64,000 bases of DNA from Roseiconus nitratireducens (GTDB lineage: Bacteria > Planctomycetota > Planctomycetia > Pirellulales > Pirellulaceae). Location of the stretch: assembly GCF_008629675.1 (NCBI RefSeq), contig NZ_VWOX01000007.1:310001-374000 (forward strand). The letters are read 5' to 3'. Positions 8,874 to 18,032 of this stretch are shown here, in pieces. Within the stretch, counting starts at the first letter, position 1. The number at the start of each line of letters is the position of its first letter. A program made the position numbers and the translations under genes. Under the pieces are notes generated by a model. That model saw only the letters and a program-made list of their open reading frames with translations. It ran no database searches and had not been told where the DNA came from.

Positions 8874-9365
8874 TTACATCAGGATCGGTTTTCCCAGCTT
8901 GCGCCGGACGATCACGAACTGGCCCGCGTGCATCATCGGGTGCGTGGCGATCAGGCTGAAAACGTCCCCGTTGGTGGGGCAGAACGATCGGAAGTCCTCG
9001 GGCGCCGGGTCGTCAAAATCAGGTTCGGGGTAATCCTCGAGCGCGGCTAGCAAGGCGGCATGCACCTTGTCGAACAGTTCCAGGTACTCGGCCTTGGTCA
9101 GGAAATGATCGGCGTCGTCGCTGCTGCAGGTGGCCTTCGAGTGCGCGTCCGCAAACCCCTCGGGCAATTCGATGCCGCTGCCGGGGGCAACTTTCTCCAG
9201 CAGCATCACTTCGGACGCAATCAAGTGTCCGAGCTGCCAGGCCAGGTGGTTGCACCCTTCGCCCGGGCGGACCATCAAGTCCTTGTCGTCCATGTCGCTG
9301 ATGTAGGTCTTGAGGACCGTTGCGCTCAAGTTGGCGCACTTGCCGAACGCTGCTTTTGCATCCAT
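8874..9365 (-). CDS. DinB-like four-helix protein
   Basis: A 163-residue DinB-superfamily protein with NHLAWQLGHLIASE (about 40-53) and the C-terminal THPMMHAGQFVIVRRKLG, which supply the three metal-binding histidines typical of the superfamily. ATG 9365 gives the family length. It converges on the LRR gene with only 4 bases between the stop codons. It lies about 24 bases downstream of the SPFH gene on the same strand and may be the last gene of that operon. The reaction is unknown. Confidence 0.85.
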   Translation of the reverse strand: MDAKAAFGKCANLSATVLKTYISDMDDKDLMVRPGEGCNHLAWQLGHLIASEVMLLEKVAPGSGIELPEGFADAHSKATCSSDDADHFLTKAEYLELFDKVHAALLAALEDYPEPDFDDPAPEDFRSFCPTNGDVFSLIATHPMMHAGQFVIVRRKLGKPILM

Positions 9366-9389
9366 TGGGACACCGGGGGTAAAGGGGGG

Positions 9390-10313
9390 TTATCGATCGG
9401 CGCGTCGCGCCCGTTCAATGAAATTGTCTGTCGTCGACGTTGACTTCGACTCACCGACTTCGATCAGCAGGTTGCTCGATTCGGGCAGGATATCGATGGA
9501 AGCATTGGATTCCAGCAAGGCGTCGACTTCCATGACCTCCAGCAGCGTATCCAGGATTTCGGCGTCCTGCTTGGCGATTTCGTTCAGTTTTTTCCCGACG
9601 ATGTCCGGGCGTGCCGCGGCGGCCTCGGCCATCTTCTGGGAAACCTTGTAGGCGGTTTCGCTGCGGATCAGCCCGACCCGGTTCTCGCCGTCCTGCTTCA
9701 TCGCGCTGGTCACCTGCACCAGCCGCTTGACGACCTTCTCGGTGATGTTCTCGACCATTTGCACGTCGGTGAATTCGACCTTGCGAATGTAGACCGACCC
9801 CAAGCGGTAACCCCACTTTTCCGAGAGTGGCGAAACGGTCCGCCGCACGGTTCGGCTCAAGCTGTGGCGATCTTCCAGCATCTTTTCCATTTCCAGGTTG
9901 CTCAGGGTGGAAATGGTGGAACTGGTCACGTTGGCTTGCAGCGATCCGTCGGGGTTGGCGTTGGTGAACAGGTAGGCGACGGGGTCCCTGACCTGCATTT
10001 CGTACCAGATGCCCACGCCCATCGGCGTGCCTTCTTCGGAATTGACCATCTGGCTGCGAAGGTAGTGTTGCCGCAACGCCGTGCTGACTTCGTACTTCTT
10101 GCCGAAGAAGGGAATCAGCATCGCGCGGGGGCCGAAGTAGCTGACCGGAAAGTGAAGCCCCGCTTCGTCGATGGTTCCGATCACCTTGCCGAACAGTGTG
10201 AAGACCTGAGACTCACACTCGTTGACGCAGGTGTAGATGCCGAACAGGCGGGCAATTCCCAATGCGATCGGGATGATCAGCAGGCCGGCGATGAATGCTG
10301 GAATGAACAACAT
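9390..10313 (-). CDS. SPFH/band-7 domain membrane protein, second of a pair
   Basis: A 307-residue protein: one N-terminal membrane segment (about 2-27, LFIPAFIAGLLIIPIALGIA), then a band-7/SPFH domain with the KVEFTDVQMVENITEKVVKRL block, then a charged helical tail. SPFH proteins form large membrane-bound ring or cage assemblies. The upstream gene is a second SPFH protein, and the two probably form a hetero-oligomer as HflK/HflC do. I chose ATG 10313, which has GGAGG 7 bases upstream. A TTG at 10319 would instead overlap the upstream stop. Neither protein carries a protease domain. Confidence 0.85.
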   Translation of the reverse strand: MLFIPAFIAGLLIIPIALGIARLFGIYTCVNECESQVFTLFGKVIGTIDEAGLHFPVSYFGPRAMLIPFFGKKYEVSTALRQHYLRSQMVNSEEGTPMGVGIWYEMQVRDPVAYLFTNANPDGSLQANVTSSTISTLSNLEMEKMLEDRHSLSRTVRRTVSPLSEKWGYRLGSVYIRKVEFTDVQMVENITEKVVKRLVQVTSAMKQDGENRVGLIRSETAYKVSQKMAEAAAARPDIVGKKLNEIAKQDAEILDTLLEVMEVDALLESNASIDILPESSNLLIEVGESKSTSTTDNFIERARRADR

Positions 10314-10315
10314 GA

Positions 10316-11347
10316 TCAAACCTCCGAGCGTCGTGAGTTGCGGTCGGCGTGTACCAGTCGGCCCGCCCGTTTGTAAAGTGGGACACGAGCGTTACGCAGG
10401 TACGCTCTCAGGCAAGCGGAGCCCCCCTCGTTTTTGATGGTCGCCAGCGTTCCGGCCAGTTCCTGCAGGGGCGCGACTTCGGCCTGGGCATTGTTGGTCG
10501 CGATTTCGACCGCCCTGGCGCTCATCGTGATCTGTTGCTCGGCATCGGCTTGGGCGGTACTGATGTCCGCCGCCACCTGGTTGCGGGTGCTGTTGATCGC
10601 CGACAGGGCGCGGTCGACTTGAGCCGGCGGGTCGATTTCGGTGATCAGGGCCGCATCCAGCTCGATCCCGTATCGGCCTTGGGTCGAACGACACTGTTCT
10701 TCCATGTACTGATTCAGCAGCGGCAAGTTCTTTCGCAGGTCATTGATCGAGACGCCTTCGGAAAGTTCCACGGCGCTGCTACCGGTCGCGACCGGATCGG
10801 CTTCGGAGATTTCGTCTTCCGAAAGCAGGCTTTGACCTTTGGGATCGACAAAGTTGGCGATCCGTTCGCGGAGCACGGAGACAAAGTACCCCATCACGTG
10901 TTCCAACGGGCTGGCGACACCGAACAGGTAGGCGTACAGATTGTTTTCGCAAATGCGGTATCGGATCTGGCCGTTGACGCCGGTCGTCAAGTTGTCCTTG
11001 GTGACCGCTTCGATGGTGTCCTGTCGCTTGGTCGGATCCCAACACAGGTCCACGGCTTGCGTCGCCACGCTGACTTTGTGCACACGTTGCCACGGCAGTT
11101 TGAAATACGGGCCCCCGGGCCCGATGACTCGAACTTGCGGGTATTCGTAGCGTTCACGCTCTTCGTGGCTGAGCGTCTGGTCTTCAACGACCGAGGGCGC
11201 TGGCGTCGCACCGGCCAGGCGTTCCGCAGCGCCGAAACTGGTCACCACCGCTCGCTGGTCGGGCGAGACGGTGTACAGGCAGCCGAACACGACTTTCCCA
11301 GCGATGTACAGCAGCAAGCCAGCTAAGAAACCGACCAGGGGTAACAT
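10316..11347 (-). CDS. SPFH/band-7 domain membrane protein, first of a pair
   Basis: A 343-residue protein with an N-terminal membrane anchor (LVGFLAGLLLYIAGKVVFGC, about 4-23), an SPFH domain beginning YTVSPDQRAVVTSFGA, and a helical region rich in Ala/Gln (about 255-300). ATG 11347 is preceded by GGAG 8 bases upstream, and the frame further upstream is not homologous. It ends inside the translation-initiation region of the next SPFH gene, so the two are almost certainly translated together. The arrangement resembles hflK/hflC or the floc-type pairs. The function is likely membrane-domain organisation, inferred from family only. Confidence 0.85.
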   Translation of the reverse strand: MLPLVGFLAGLLLYIAGKVVFGCLYTVSPDQRAVVTSFGAAERLAGATPAPSVVEDQTLSHEERERYEYPQVRVIGPGGPYFKLPWQRVHKVSVATQAVDLCWDPTKRQDTIEAVTKDNLTTGVNGQIRYRICENNLYAYLFGVASPLEHVMGYFVSVLRERIANFVDPKGQSLLSEDEISEADPVATGSSAVELSEGVSINDLRKNLPLLNQYMEEQCRSTQGRYGIELDAALITEIDPPAQVDRALSAINSTRNQVAADISTAQADAEQQITMSARAVEIATNNAQAEVAPLQELAGTLATIKNEGGSACLRAYLRNARVPLYKRAGRLVHADRNSRRSEV

Positions 11348-11923
11348 AGGGATTACTCCAATAAGACAAGGATCAGTGAGGATCGATCCGCGGTGCGGCT
11401 CCATTGCAATCGCGGTCGTTCCGCCGGAGACGGGCCGCGGACGTTCGCGTGCAACCCGTGAAAGGTGGAACCCGCAAATCATCGCCTGCGGGTCGTCGTC
11501 GCAGCGCAACGGATCGGGCGATTGCCCGTTTTCTTCCTCTAAACGCGAGAGCGCCGAACGACTGCGATGATAACGACGGTCGGCCGATTCCGAGGGCGGA
11601 GGGCCGTGGGCAGGGGCACAGAAAGTCACATTTCGGGGTCGCAAAAAAAGCGTCGTGTCCCAAAAAGATCGCTTCCTTCTCGCTTGGAGGACACGCCGCG
11701 TTCCTAGTTTCTGCTTGATCCGGATGCGGTATTGCTGTCGTCGCCTCGCGACTCGTCCGGTTGCGCCCGGCCAGATTTTGACGTTCGATGGGCTGATCGG
11801 TCCGTTATACTGGCCCGGGCCCGGCGGTCCGACCGACACGACGGGTCCCGCCTGATTTTCTTGGAAGCCGAGTCCGACGGACGCCGCGTGACCAAGACTT
11901 CCCGCCCCCGTCCGCGACTTGCC
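11348..11923. other. Divergent intergenic region between SPFH operon and DUF1549 operon
   Basis: No gene is supported. A TATACT hexamer at 11806-11811 preceded by TTGACG at 11778-11783 is seen, but the 22-base spacing is too long for a standard sigma-70 promoter. The GC-palindrome GGCCCGGGCC follows directly. In-frame GTG 11888 is an alternative start for the downstream gene. Confidence 0.45.
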
Positions 11924-14203
11924 ATGCCCGCCGCGCCACCGATCGGAACGTGCTTTCGAGCGATCTTGATGCTGATCACGCTACCGTTGTTGCCCGGGAC
12001 GGCGGGGGTGAGAGCCGAGCAGGCGAGCGGCTCCGGCGGCGCACCGAGCGTCGCTGACGTCGATCCGGCGGCGGTGGATTTTTTTGAACGCAGAATTCGC
12101 CCGGTCTTGGTCGAGCGCTGCTACTCCTGCCATTCGGCCGACGCCGATCCGCTTCAAGGCGGATTGCGAGTCGACGATGCGGCTGCGATGCGAAGCGGCG
12201 GAGATTCCGGGGAGGTCATCGCGCCGGGGGACCCCGATTCCAGCTTGATGTTGGCCGCGTTGCGATACGAAGGGATGGAGATGCCGCCCGACGAACCGCT
12301 GCCGGACGACGTGATTGAAGATTTTCAAACGTGGATCCGGTCGGGAGCGGCGATGCCGGCGTCTTCCCATGCTGCGCCGACATCCCCCGAGAAAACACCA
12401 GGGATCGATTGGGACAGCGCTCGATCGTTCTGGGCCTTCCAGCCACCGACGCGACATGACGTGTCCGAACTGCCTCCGCCCCCGCAGTCGTTTGTCGATT
12501 GGGCCAAGGCTCCGCTGGATCGGTTTGTCCTGGCGCGTTTGCAGCAGCACGAATTGCACCCCAACGCGCCGGCTGACAAGCGGGTCTGGTTGCGGCGGGT
12601 CACGTTTGATTTGATCGGCCTGCCTCCCAGCCCGTCGGAGGTCCGGTCATTCGTAAGCGATGCTTCGCCGCTGGCCAAGGAACGAGTCGTGGAGCGATTG
12701 CTCTCTTCCCCGCAGCATGCCGAGCGTTGGGCACGGTTGTGGTTGGACGTTGCCCGCTACGCCGAGGATCAGGCGCACATCGTGGGCAACAATGATTCAT
12801 TGACCTATCCAAACGCCTACCTCTATCGCGACTGGGTGATCCGCTCGCTTGCCGAGGATCTGCCCTACGACCAGTTCGTGCAGCGGCAGCTGGCTGCCGA
12901 CTTGATGTTTCCCGAATCACCGCAGGAACACGTCGCCCTGGGATTCATCGGGCTGGGGCCAAAGTACTATCGCCGCAATGACCTGGAGGTGATGGCCGAC
13001 GAATGGGAAGACCGCGTCGACACACTGACGCGAGGACTGTTGGGATTGACGGTGGCCTGCGCCCGTTGTCATGACCACAAATATGATCCGATCCCGACCT
13101 CCGACTACTACGCCCTGGCCGGCGTGTTTGCCAGCACGGAAATGTACAACCGGCCGTTGGACGAATCCGTCGAGACGAAAAACGGTCAGGCGAAAAAGCC
13201 ACAGGATGCCGTCCACATCATTCGCGAGGGCAAGCCGCAGGATCTTCAGGTGATGATTCGTGGCGATGCCAAGCGTTTGGGGCAGGAAGTGCCGCGCGGC
13301 TTTCTGACGGTGTTGGGCGAAGCGGAGGCGGCGCACTTTGAAAGCGGCAGCGGGCGAAAAGAATTGGCCGAAGCGATCGTCGACGCTGACAACCCGCTGG
13401 CCGCCCGCGTGATCGTCAACCGCGTCTGGCACCAGTTGATCGGAACGCCACTGGTCGCGACGCCGAGCAATTTCGGATCGTTGGGGGCCCGGCCGTCGCA
13501 TCCCCAACTGCTGGACGACCTCGCGGTCCGGTTCATGCAGCACGATTGGTCACTGAAGTGGTTGCAGCGCGAAATCGTTCTGTCCGCGACCTACGGTCAA
13601 AACAGCGGAGTGGATCCGGACAAGGCCGCCAAAGATCCGGACAACCGCTTTCTGTGGCGGATGCCGCGTCGCCGGCTGAGCGTGGAAGCGTATCGCGACG
13701 CCATCCTGTCGGTTGCCGGCCGGCTGGACCCGGTCATTGGTGGCCGGTCCATCGATCCGTCCGATGTCGATTCGGGTCGCCGGACGGTTTACAGTGAGGT
13801 CAGCCGGCTGGATCTGAACCCGCTGCTTGCGCGATTCGACTTCCCCGATCCGAATGCCCACAGCCCGGTCCGTCATGAGACGACTACTCCGCTGCAGAAA
13901 CTGTTCCTGTTGAACAGTCCGTTTTTGCTGCAGCACAGTCAGGCCTTGGCCGACCGGATCGCCGCGCAGGCTTCGACGCGGAGGGCCAGGATTTCGGTGG
14001 CCTACCAATGGCTGTTCGCCCGCCAGCCGGATGAAGAAGAAATGGCCTTGGCCGAAGCCTTTCTGGGTGGCCCCGGTGACGAGCTGTCCGCTGACGACGT
14101 GTCCGGCGTGGCAACTTCCGGAAAGCCATCGGAGCCCGATCAACGCTGGGTTCAGCTGGCCCAGGCGTTGTTGATCAGTAACGAAATGTTCATGGTGGAT
14201 TGA
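11924..14203 (+). CDS. Secreted PSCyt1/DUF1549/DUF1553 protein
   Basis: A 759-residue Planctomycete-type protein. A signal peptide (FRAILMLITLPLLPGTAG, about 10-27) is followed by a cytochrome-like domain with CYSCH at 66-70. Then comes DUF1549 (about 160-400) containing CARCHDHKYDP at 379-389, and DUF1553 (about 450-740) with NRVWHQLIGTPLV and RRRLSVEAYRDAIL. These proteins are abundant in Pirellulaceae and nearly always precede a DUF1501 gene. Function is unproven. The CxxCH motif suggests covalent haem c outside the cytoplasm. ATG 11924 and GTG 11888 are both possible starts. It is the first gene of a three-gene unit. Confidence 0.88.
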   Translation: MPAAPPIGTCFRAILMLITLPLLPGTAGVRAEQASGSGGAPSVADVDPAAVDFFERRIRPVLVERCYSCHSADADPLQGGLRVDDAAAMRSGGDSGEVIAPGDPDSSLMLAALRYEGMEMPPDEPLPDDVIEDFQTWIRSGAAMPASSHAAPTSPEKTPGIDWDSARSFWAFQPPTRHDVSELPPPPQSFVDWAKAPLDRFVLARLQQHELHPNAPADKRVWLRRVTFDLIGLPPSPSEVRSFVSDASPLAKERVVERLLSSPQHAERWARLWLDVARYAEDQAHIVGNNDSLTYPNAYLYRDWVIRSLAEDLPYDQFVQRQLAADLMFPESPQEHVALGFIGLGPKYYRRNDLEVMADEWEDRVDTLTRGLLGLTVACARCHDHKYDPIPTSDYYALAGVFASTEMYNRPLDESVETKNGQAKKPQDAVHIIREGKPQDLQVMIRGDAKRLGQEVPRGFLTVLGEAEAAHFESGSGRKELAEAIVDADNPLAARVIVNRVWHQLIGTPLVATPSNFGSLGARPSHPQLLDDLAVRFMQHDWSLKWLQREIVLSATYGQNSGVDPDKAAKDPDNRFLWRMPRRRLSVEAYRDAILSVAGRLDPVIGGRSIDPSDVDSGRRTVYSEVSRLDLNPLLARFDFPDPNAHSPVRHETTTPLQKLFLLNSPFLLQHSQALADRIAAQASTRRARISVAYQWLFARQPDEEEMALAEAFLGGPGDELSADDVSGVATSGKPSEPDQRWVQLAQALLISNEMFMVD

Positions 14204-14205
14204 TC

Positions 14206-15621
14206 ATGTTGAGTCCTGTTTCTCGTCGTCAATGGTTGCGTCGCAGTGGCGCCGGTTTCGGTGCCGTGGGGTTGCTGTCGGCGTTGGACGCCGGCGGCGT
14301 GTTGTCGGCCGCGTCGGCAGAATCGTCCGCCGGCGAAGGACTGCACCACCGGCCGCGTGCCAAGCGGGTGATCTTTCTGTTCATGAACGGCGCTCCGTCG
14401 CATGTCGACACCTTCGACCCCAAGCCGATGTTGGCCAAACATGCCGGGGAAACGCCGACCGGCGATGAGATCGCCAAGAAGAATCGAGCATCCGGGTACA
14501 TGCCGTCGCCCTTCAAGTTTCGAGCGCATGGCGAGAGCGGCGTGGTGATGAGCGAGCTGTTTCCACAGTTGGCCGCGCACGCCGACGATCTGTGCGTCGT
14601 CCGCTCGATGCACACTGATGTGCCCAACCATGAGCCCGGGTTGCTGTTGATGCAGTCGGGACACCAGCAGCCGACGCGTCCCTGCATGGGGTCGTGGCTG
14701 TCCTATGGTCTGGGTTCGGAGAACGCCAACCTGCCTTCATTTATCGCGCTCTCGCCCGGCTTGCCGGTGGTCGGTCCCCAATTGTGGTCGAACGCGTTTT
14801 TGCCCGGACAGCACCAGGGTGTCGAAATCGACACCAATCAGACGCAAGTCGACAAGCTGATTCGCAACGTTCGCAATCCGAATCTTGGGCCCGCGGAGCA
14901 ACGGCGACAGTTGGATCTGCTGCAGTCAATCAACGACATCCACCGTCGCGCTCGGCCGGGCGAAGCGGCCTTGGAAACGCACATCCGCGCGATGGAATTG
15001 GCGTTCGAGATGCAACGCGAGGCTTCCGAAGCGTTTGATTTGGAACGCGAGACGCTCGCGACGCGGGAGGCGTACGGTGATTCGGAATTCGGCCGCAGTT
15101 GTCTGCTGGGCCGCCGATTGCTCGAACGTGGCGTGCGCGTGGTGCAAGTTTTCTACGTCAAGAAGAACAGCAAGCAACCTTGGGATACGCACACCAAGAA
15201 CAACGCGGGGCATGAGAAATTGTGCGCCGATGCCGATCGGGTCACGGCCGCCTTGTTGGCGGACTTGAAAAGTCGTGGCATGCTGGAGGACACCCTGGTG
15301 ATCTGGGGCGGTGAATTCGGTCGGACTCCCTATGCCCAAGTCGACAAGGACAAGGATCCCAAGAACGCGGGCCGCGATCACCATCACACCGGCTTCTCGA
15401 TGTGGCTTGCCGGCGGCGGGGTTCGAGGCGGTCAGATGCACGGGGCCACCGATGATTTCGGGATGCACGCGATCGAAAACCGGGTCCACGTTCACGACCT
15501 GCACGCGACGGTGTTGCACCTGATGGGGATCGATCACACGCGGTTGACCTATCGCTATTCCGGTCGCGACTTCCGGTTGACCGATGTGCATGGTCGCGTC
15601 GTCGACGACTGGTTCGCTTAA
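14206..15621 (+). CDS. DUF1501 protein with Tat-like signal
   Basis: A 471-residue DUF1501 protein. The N-terminus has SRRQWLRRSG followed by a hydrophobic stretch, consistent with Tat export. The core has sulfatase/alkaline-phosphatase-fold signatures: FLFMNGAPSHVDTFDPKP near 60, SMHTDVPNHEPG, and GGEFGRTPYAQ plus GRDHHHTGFSMWLAGGG in the last third, rich in potential metal ligands. The enzymatic activity of DUF1501 is not established. ATG 14206 begins 2 bases after the upstream stop, and an overlapping TTG lies at 14200, so the pair is translationally linked. Confidence 0.88.
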   Translation: MLSPVSRRQWLRRSGAGFGAVGLLSALDAGGVLSAASAESSAGEGLHHRPRAKRVIFLFMNGAPSHVDTFDPKPMLAKHAGETPTGDEIAKKNRASGYMPSPFKFRAHGESGVVMSELFPQLAAHADDLCVVRSMHTDVPNHEPGLLLMQSGHQQPTRPCMGSWLSYGLGSENANLPSFIALSPGLPVVGPQLWSNAFLPGQHQGVEIDTNQTQVDKLIRNVRNPNLGPAEQRRQLDLLQSINDIHRRARPGEAALETHIRAMELAFEMQREASEAFDLERETLATREAYGDSEFGRSCLLGRRLLERGVRVVQVFYVKKNSKQPWDTHTKNNAGHEKLCADADRVTAALLADLKSRGMLEDTLVIWGGEFGRTPYAQVDKDKDPKNAGRDHHHTGFSMWLAGGGVRGGQMHGATDDFGMHAIENRVHVHDLHATVLHLMGIDHTRLTYRYSGRDFRLTDVHGRVVDDWFA

Positions 15622-15866
15622 CCAATCCTCGATCACGGGCCGTCAACCAGGGGCATCCACGGATGCCACCGTCGGCAGGAGGTGGCTACCCCGCATTTCT
15701 TCCACGCCCTGGCTCGCGTGGCTACACTTCTCAGGCGGTGGTGGCGCCGCTTTCGCGATCGAGTTGCCTCCCGCGCCCGGGCGCATCCCGTCGGGTGACG
15801 AGGGTTCGATCGCGTTCAGCTGGCCCCGAAAACAAGCCCATCTTCCTTCCCACGTTGCCCAGGCTC

Positions 15867-17141
15867 ATGAATTCACGCGTCCTTCCGGCTCTTCTTTTGA
15901 CTGCTACTTTGGTTGCGGCGGTTGCTTCCACCGCCAGCGCTCAACCCGAAGCAGAACTTGGTTTGACCTCCCAGGATTGGCCCTGGTGGCGTGGTCCTCG
16001 ACTGGACGGGAGCGCCGACGCGGACCAGGATCCACCGATGCAGTGGGGGCCGGAGGAAGGCATCCTGTGGCAGCGACCCATCCCGGGGCGGGGACACGGG
16101 TCGCCGATTGTCGTCGGCGATCACGTCTACCTGCCGACCGCCGACCGCGAACGCCAGGTGCAGTCGGTGCTGTGCCTGTCGCGCGAGACGGGAGAATTGA
16201 TTTGGGAAACCGTCGTGCACCGTGACGGGTTGATGAAAAAGAATGAGAAGGCATCGCAGGCGTCTTCGACGATGGCTTGTGACGGTGAGCGATTGTTCGT
16301 CAACTTTCTGAACGACGGCGCCGTGTTCACCACCGCCTTGGATCGCAAGGGACGCGTGCTTTGGCAACAGAAGGTGTCCGACTACGTGATCCATCAAGGC
16401 TACGGATCATCGCCGTTGATCTATCACGACCTGGTGATCGTGGCGGCCGACAACAAGGGCGGCGGAGCGTTGGTCGCCTTCGATCGGGAAACGGGGGAGG
16501 TGCGTTGGAAGCAGCAACGCCCCGAGAAGCCCAACTATGCGTCACCGATCGTTGTTCGAGCGAATGGGAAGGATCAGCTGGTGATGACCGGTTGTGAATT
16601 GGTGTCCAGCTTTGATCCTGACACGGGCAAGAAACTGTGGGAGATCGAGGGAGCGACGACCGAGTGTGTGACGTCCACGGTGACCGATGGCCAGTTGGTC
16701 TACAGCAGTGGCGGTTATCCGCGAAACCATGTTGCCGCGATTCGTGCCGACGGCAGCGGCGAAGTCGCGTGGGAGACGGGCGACCGAGTGTACGTCCCGT
16801 CGATGTTGATCCGCGACGGTTACTTGTACGCGGTGATGGATGCGGGCGTCGCCATCTGTTGGGAAGCGGCCACCGGACGCGAACAATGGAAGGCTCGGTT
16901 GGGCGGCAACTTCACCGCGTCACCGGTTTTGGTCGGCGATCGGATTTATGCGACGGACGAAGATGGAACGACGACGGTGTTCCGTGCCACCCCGGAAGGC
17001 TTTGAACGTCTGGCCCGCAGCCGTCTGGGCGACGACGCTTTCGCCACGCCGACGATCGTCGGCGGCCGCATCTACGCGCGACACGGAGTCATGCGGGACG
17101 GCAAACGTCAAGAAGTGTTGTACTGTCTGGGTGGAGACTGA
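15867..17141 (+). CDS. Secreted PQQ-like beta-propeller protein
   Basis: A 424-residue protein with a signal peptide (VLPALLLTATLVAAVASTASA, about 5-25) and PQQ/quinoprotein-type propeller repeats: WPWWRGPRLDG, CLSRETGELIWETVV, AFDRETGEVRWKQ, DPDTGKKLWEI and CWEAATGREQWKA. This family is common in Planctomycetes and often lacks proven enzyme activity; it may be a binding scaffold. I chose ATG 15867 because it starts the signal peptide. It follows the DUF1501 gene by 245 bases and probably belongs to the same transcription unit. Confidence 0.85.
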   Translation: MNSRVLPALLLTATLVAAVASTASAQPEAELGLTSQDWPWWRGPRLDGSADADQDPPMQWGPEEGILWQRPIPGRGHGSPIVVGDHVYLPTADRERQVQSVLCLSRETGELIWETVVHRDGLMKKNEKASQASSTMACDGERLFVNFLNDGAVFTTALDRKGRVLWQQKVSDYVIHQGYGSSPLIYHDLVIVAADNKGGGALVAFDRETGEVRWKQQRPEKPNYASPIVVRANGKDQLVMTGCELVSSFDPDTGKKLWEIEGATTECVTSTVTDGQLVYSSGGYPRNHVAAIRADGSGEVAWETGDRVYVPSMLIRDGYLYAVMDAGVAICWEAATGREQWKARLGGNFTASPVLVGDRIYATDEDGTTTVFRATPEGFERLARSRLGDDAFATPTIVGGRIYARHGVMRDGKRQEVLYCLGGD

Positions 17142-17184
17142 ATCCGCCGTGATGTATTGGCAAACAGCCTTCACCCTCCCGCTC

Positions 17185-17397
17185 GGAGGTCGTGCAGCTT
17201 TCCGAGCCGGTAAGAGACGTGCTTTTCTGAAATTCACCCTCCCTCCGGGAGGGTCAAAGGCGAGGCACGAGCCTTTGGGGAGGGTGTCTTCAACAATCCG
17301 CTGAAATACAACGACCCCGGACGAGCCCTCCCCGCGTCGTCGCAAGCTCCTCCGCGACCCTCCCGGAGGGAGGGTGAAGCAAAGCTGCACGACCTCC
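17185..17397. repeat. REPIN-like element with outer 17-bp inverted repeats
   Basis: Outer perfect inverted repeats: GGAGGTCGTGCAGCTTT at 17185-17201 and AAAGCTGCACGACCTCC at 17381-17397. Inside are palindromes at 17236-17254 (ACCCTCCCTCCGGGAGGGT) and 17357-17375 (ACCCTCCCGGAGGGAGGGT), which are inverted relative to each other. Between these are the AGGCGAGGCACGAG..GGGGAGGG and CCTCCCCGCGTCGTCGCAAG modules shared with 5154-5301. A diverged copy of the outer repeat (TCGGAAGTCGTCCAGCTTT) lies near 18826-18844. Confidence 0.75.
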
Positions 17398-17431
17398 TCG
17401 CGGGTGAAGCAAAGCAGGGCAGGTGAACCGG

Positions 17432-17734
17432 CTAGTCAATCTCGGCCCACCGCGTGTTGATGCCGGGTTTGGTTTCGATGCGATAGCACTTGACGCTCCA
17501 TCGGGGCGGGATTGGCATGGTCAGGGTGTTGCAGGCGACCCGCGCGTCGGAATGTTGGTGGGCACCGGCGGTCAGATCGAATTTTCGCTGTCCGTCCGCG
17601 TCGCAGAGTTCCGCCATGATTTCTCCGGCGCCGCCGTCTTCACATTTGATTTGCCCGGTCATGAAGGCGGTGTGTTGTTTCCGGTTGGTGTACTCGACTT
17701 CGAGCACGCGTTCGCCCAGGGCTTGAACTGACAT
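17432..17734 (-). CDS. Small hypothetical protein
   Basis: A 100-residue protein starting at ATG 17734 with GGAG 8 bases upstream; the frame further upstream looks non-coding. The sequence is mostly beta-strand-like, with VLEVEYTNRKQHTAFMTGQI at the start and two or three cysteines (IKCEDGG, ELCDADG, VACNTL). No signal peptide or membrane segment is apparent. I do not recognise a family. It stands alone between the REPIN-like element and the DUF1080 gene, transcribed opposite to both neighbours. Confidence 0.6.
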   Translation of the reverse strand: MSVQALGERVLEVEYTNRKQHTAFMTGQIKCEDGGAGEIMAELCDADGQRKFDLTAGAHQHSDARVACNTLTMPIPPRWSVKCYRIETKPGINTRWAEID

Positions 17735-17976
17735 CTTGAATCTCCGGTGAAGGGAAACGAAGGAACAGAGCACGATCATCGTTCCGCCCGGCGGCCGCGG
17801 GGGACGCGCCGTGGACAGGCCAGAAAAGTGGGGCGTTGGCCTGGGGATTCCTTTGGTTTTATTGTAGGCCTCGTCGGAGGGGGCGTGCGAGGGTTTCTGG
17901 GGAGGTGTCAATCGGCGTCGGCCGATTGGCGTGGCCGATCCGGTCGCGCGTCGCCGACGGCAACAGTCGCTTGATC

Positions 17977-17982
17977 TATAAT
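17977..17982 (+). promoter_or_regulatory. Candidate -10 box TATAAT upstream of the DUF1080 gene
   Basis: A perfect TATAAT stands out in GC-rich DNA 50 bases before ATG 18033. The hexamer 17 bases upstream (CCGACG) is a weak -35 match. If used, the 5' leader would be about 44 bases. Confidence 0.4.
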
Positions 17983-18032
17983 GCCCGCCGACCTTCCCAT
18001 TTCATCCCCCTCAGACGAAATCAGTGCCTCCC

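Noticed and set aside
10349-11326. 325-codon plus-strand open frame
   Set aside because: Antisense to the SPFH gene at 10316-11347; no motif and a composition typical of the complementary strand of a coding region.
11778-11811. TTGACG...TATACT promoter pair
   Set aside because: The spacer is 22 bases, too long for a normal sigma-70 promoter.
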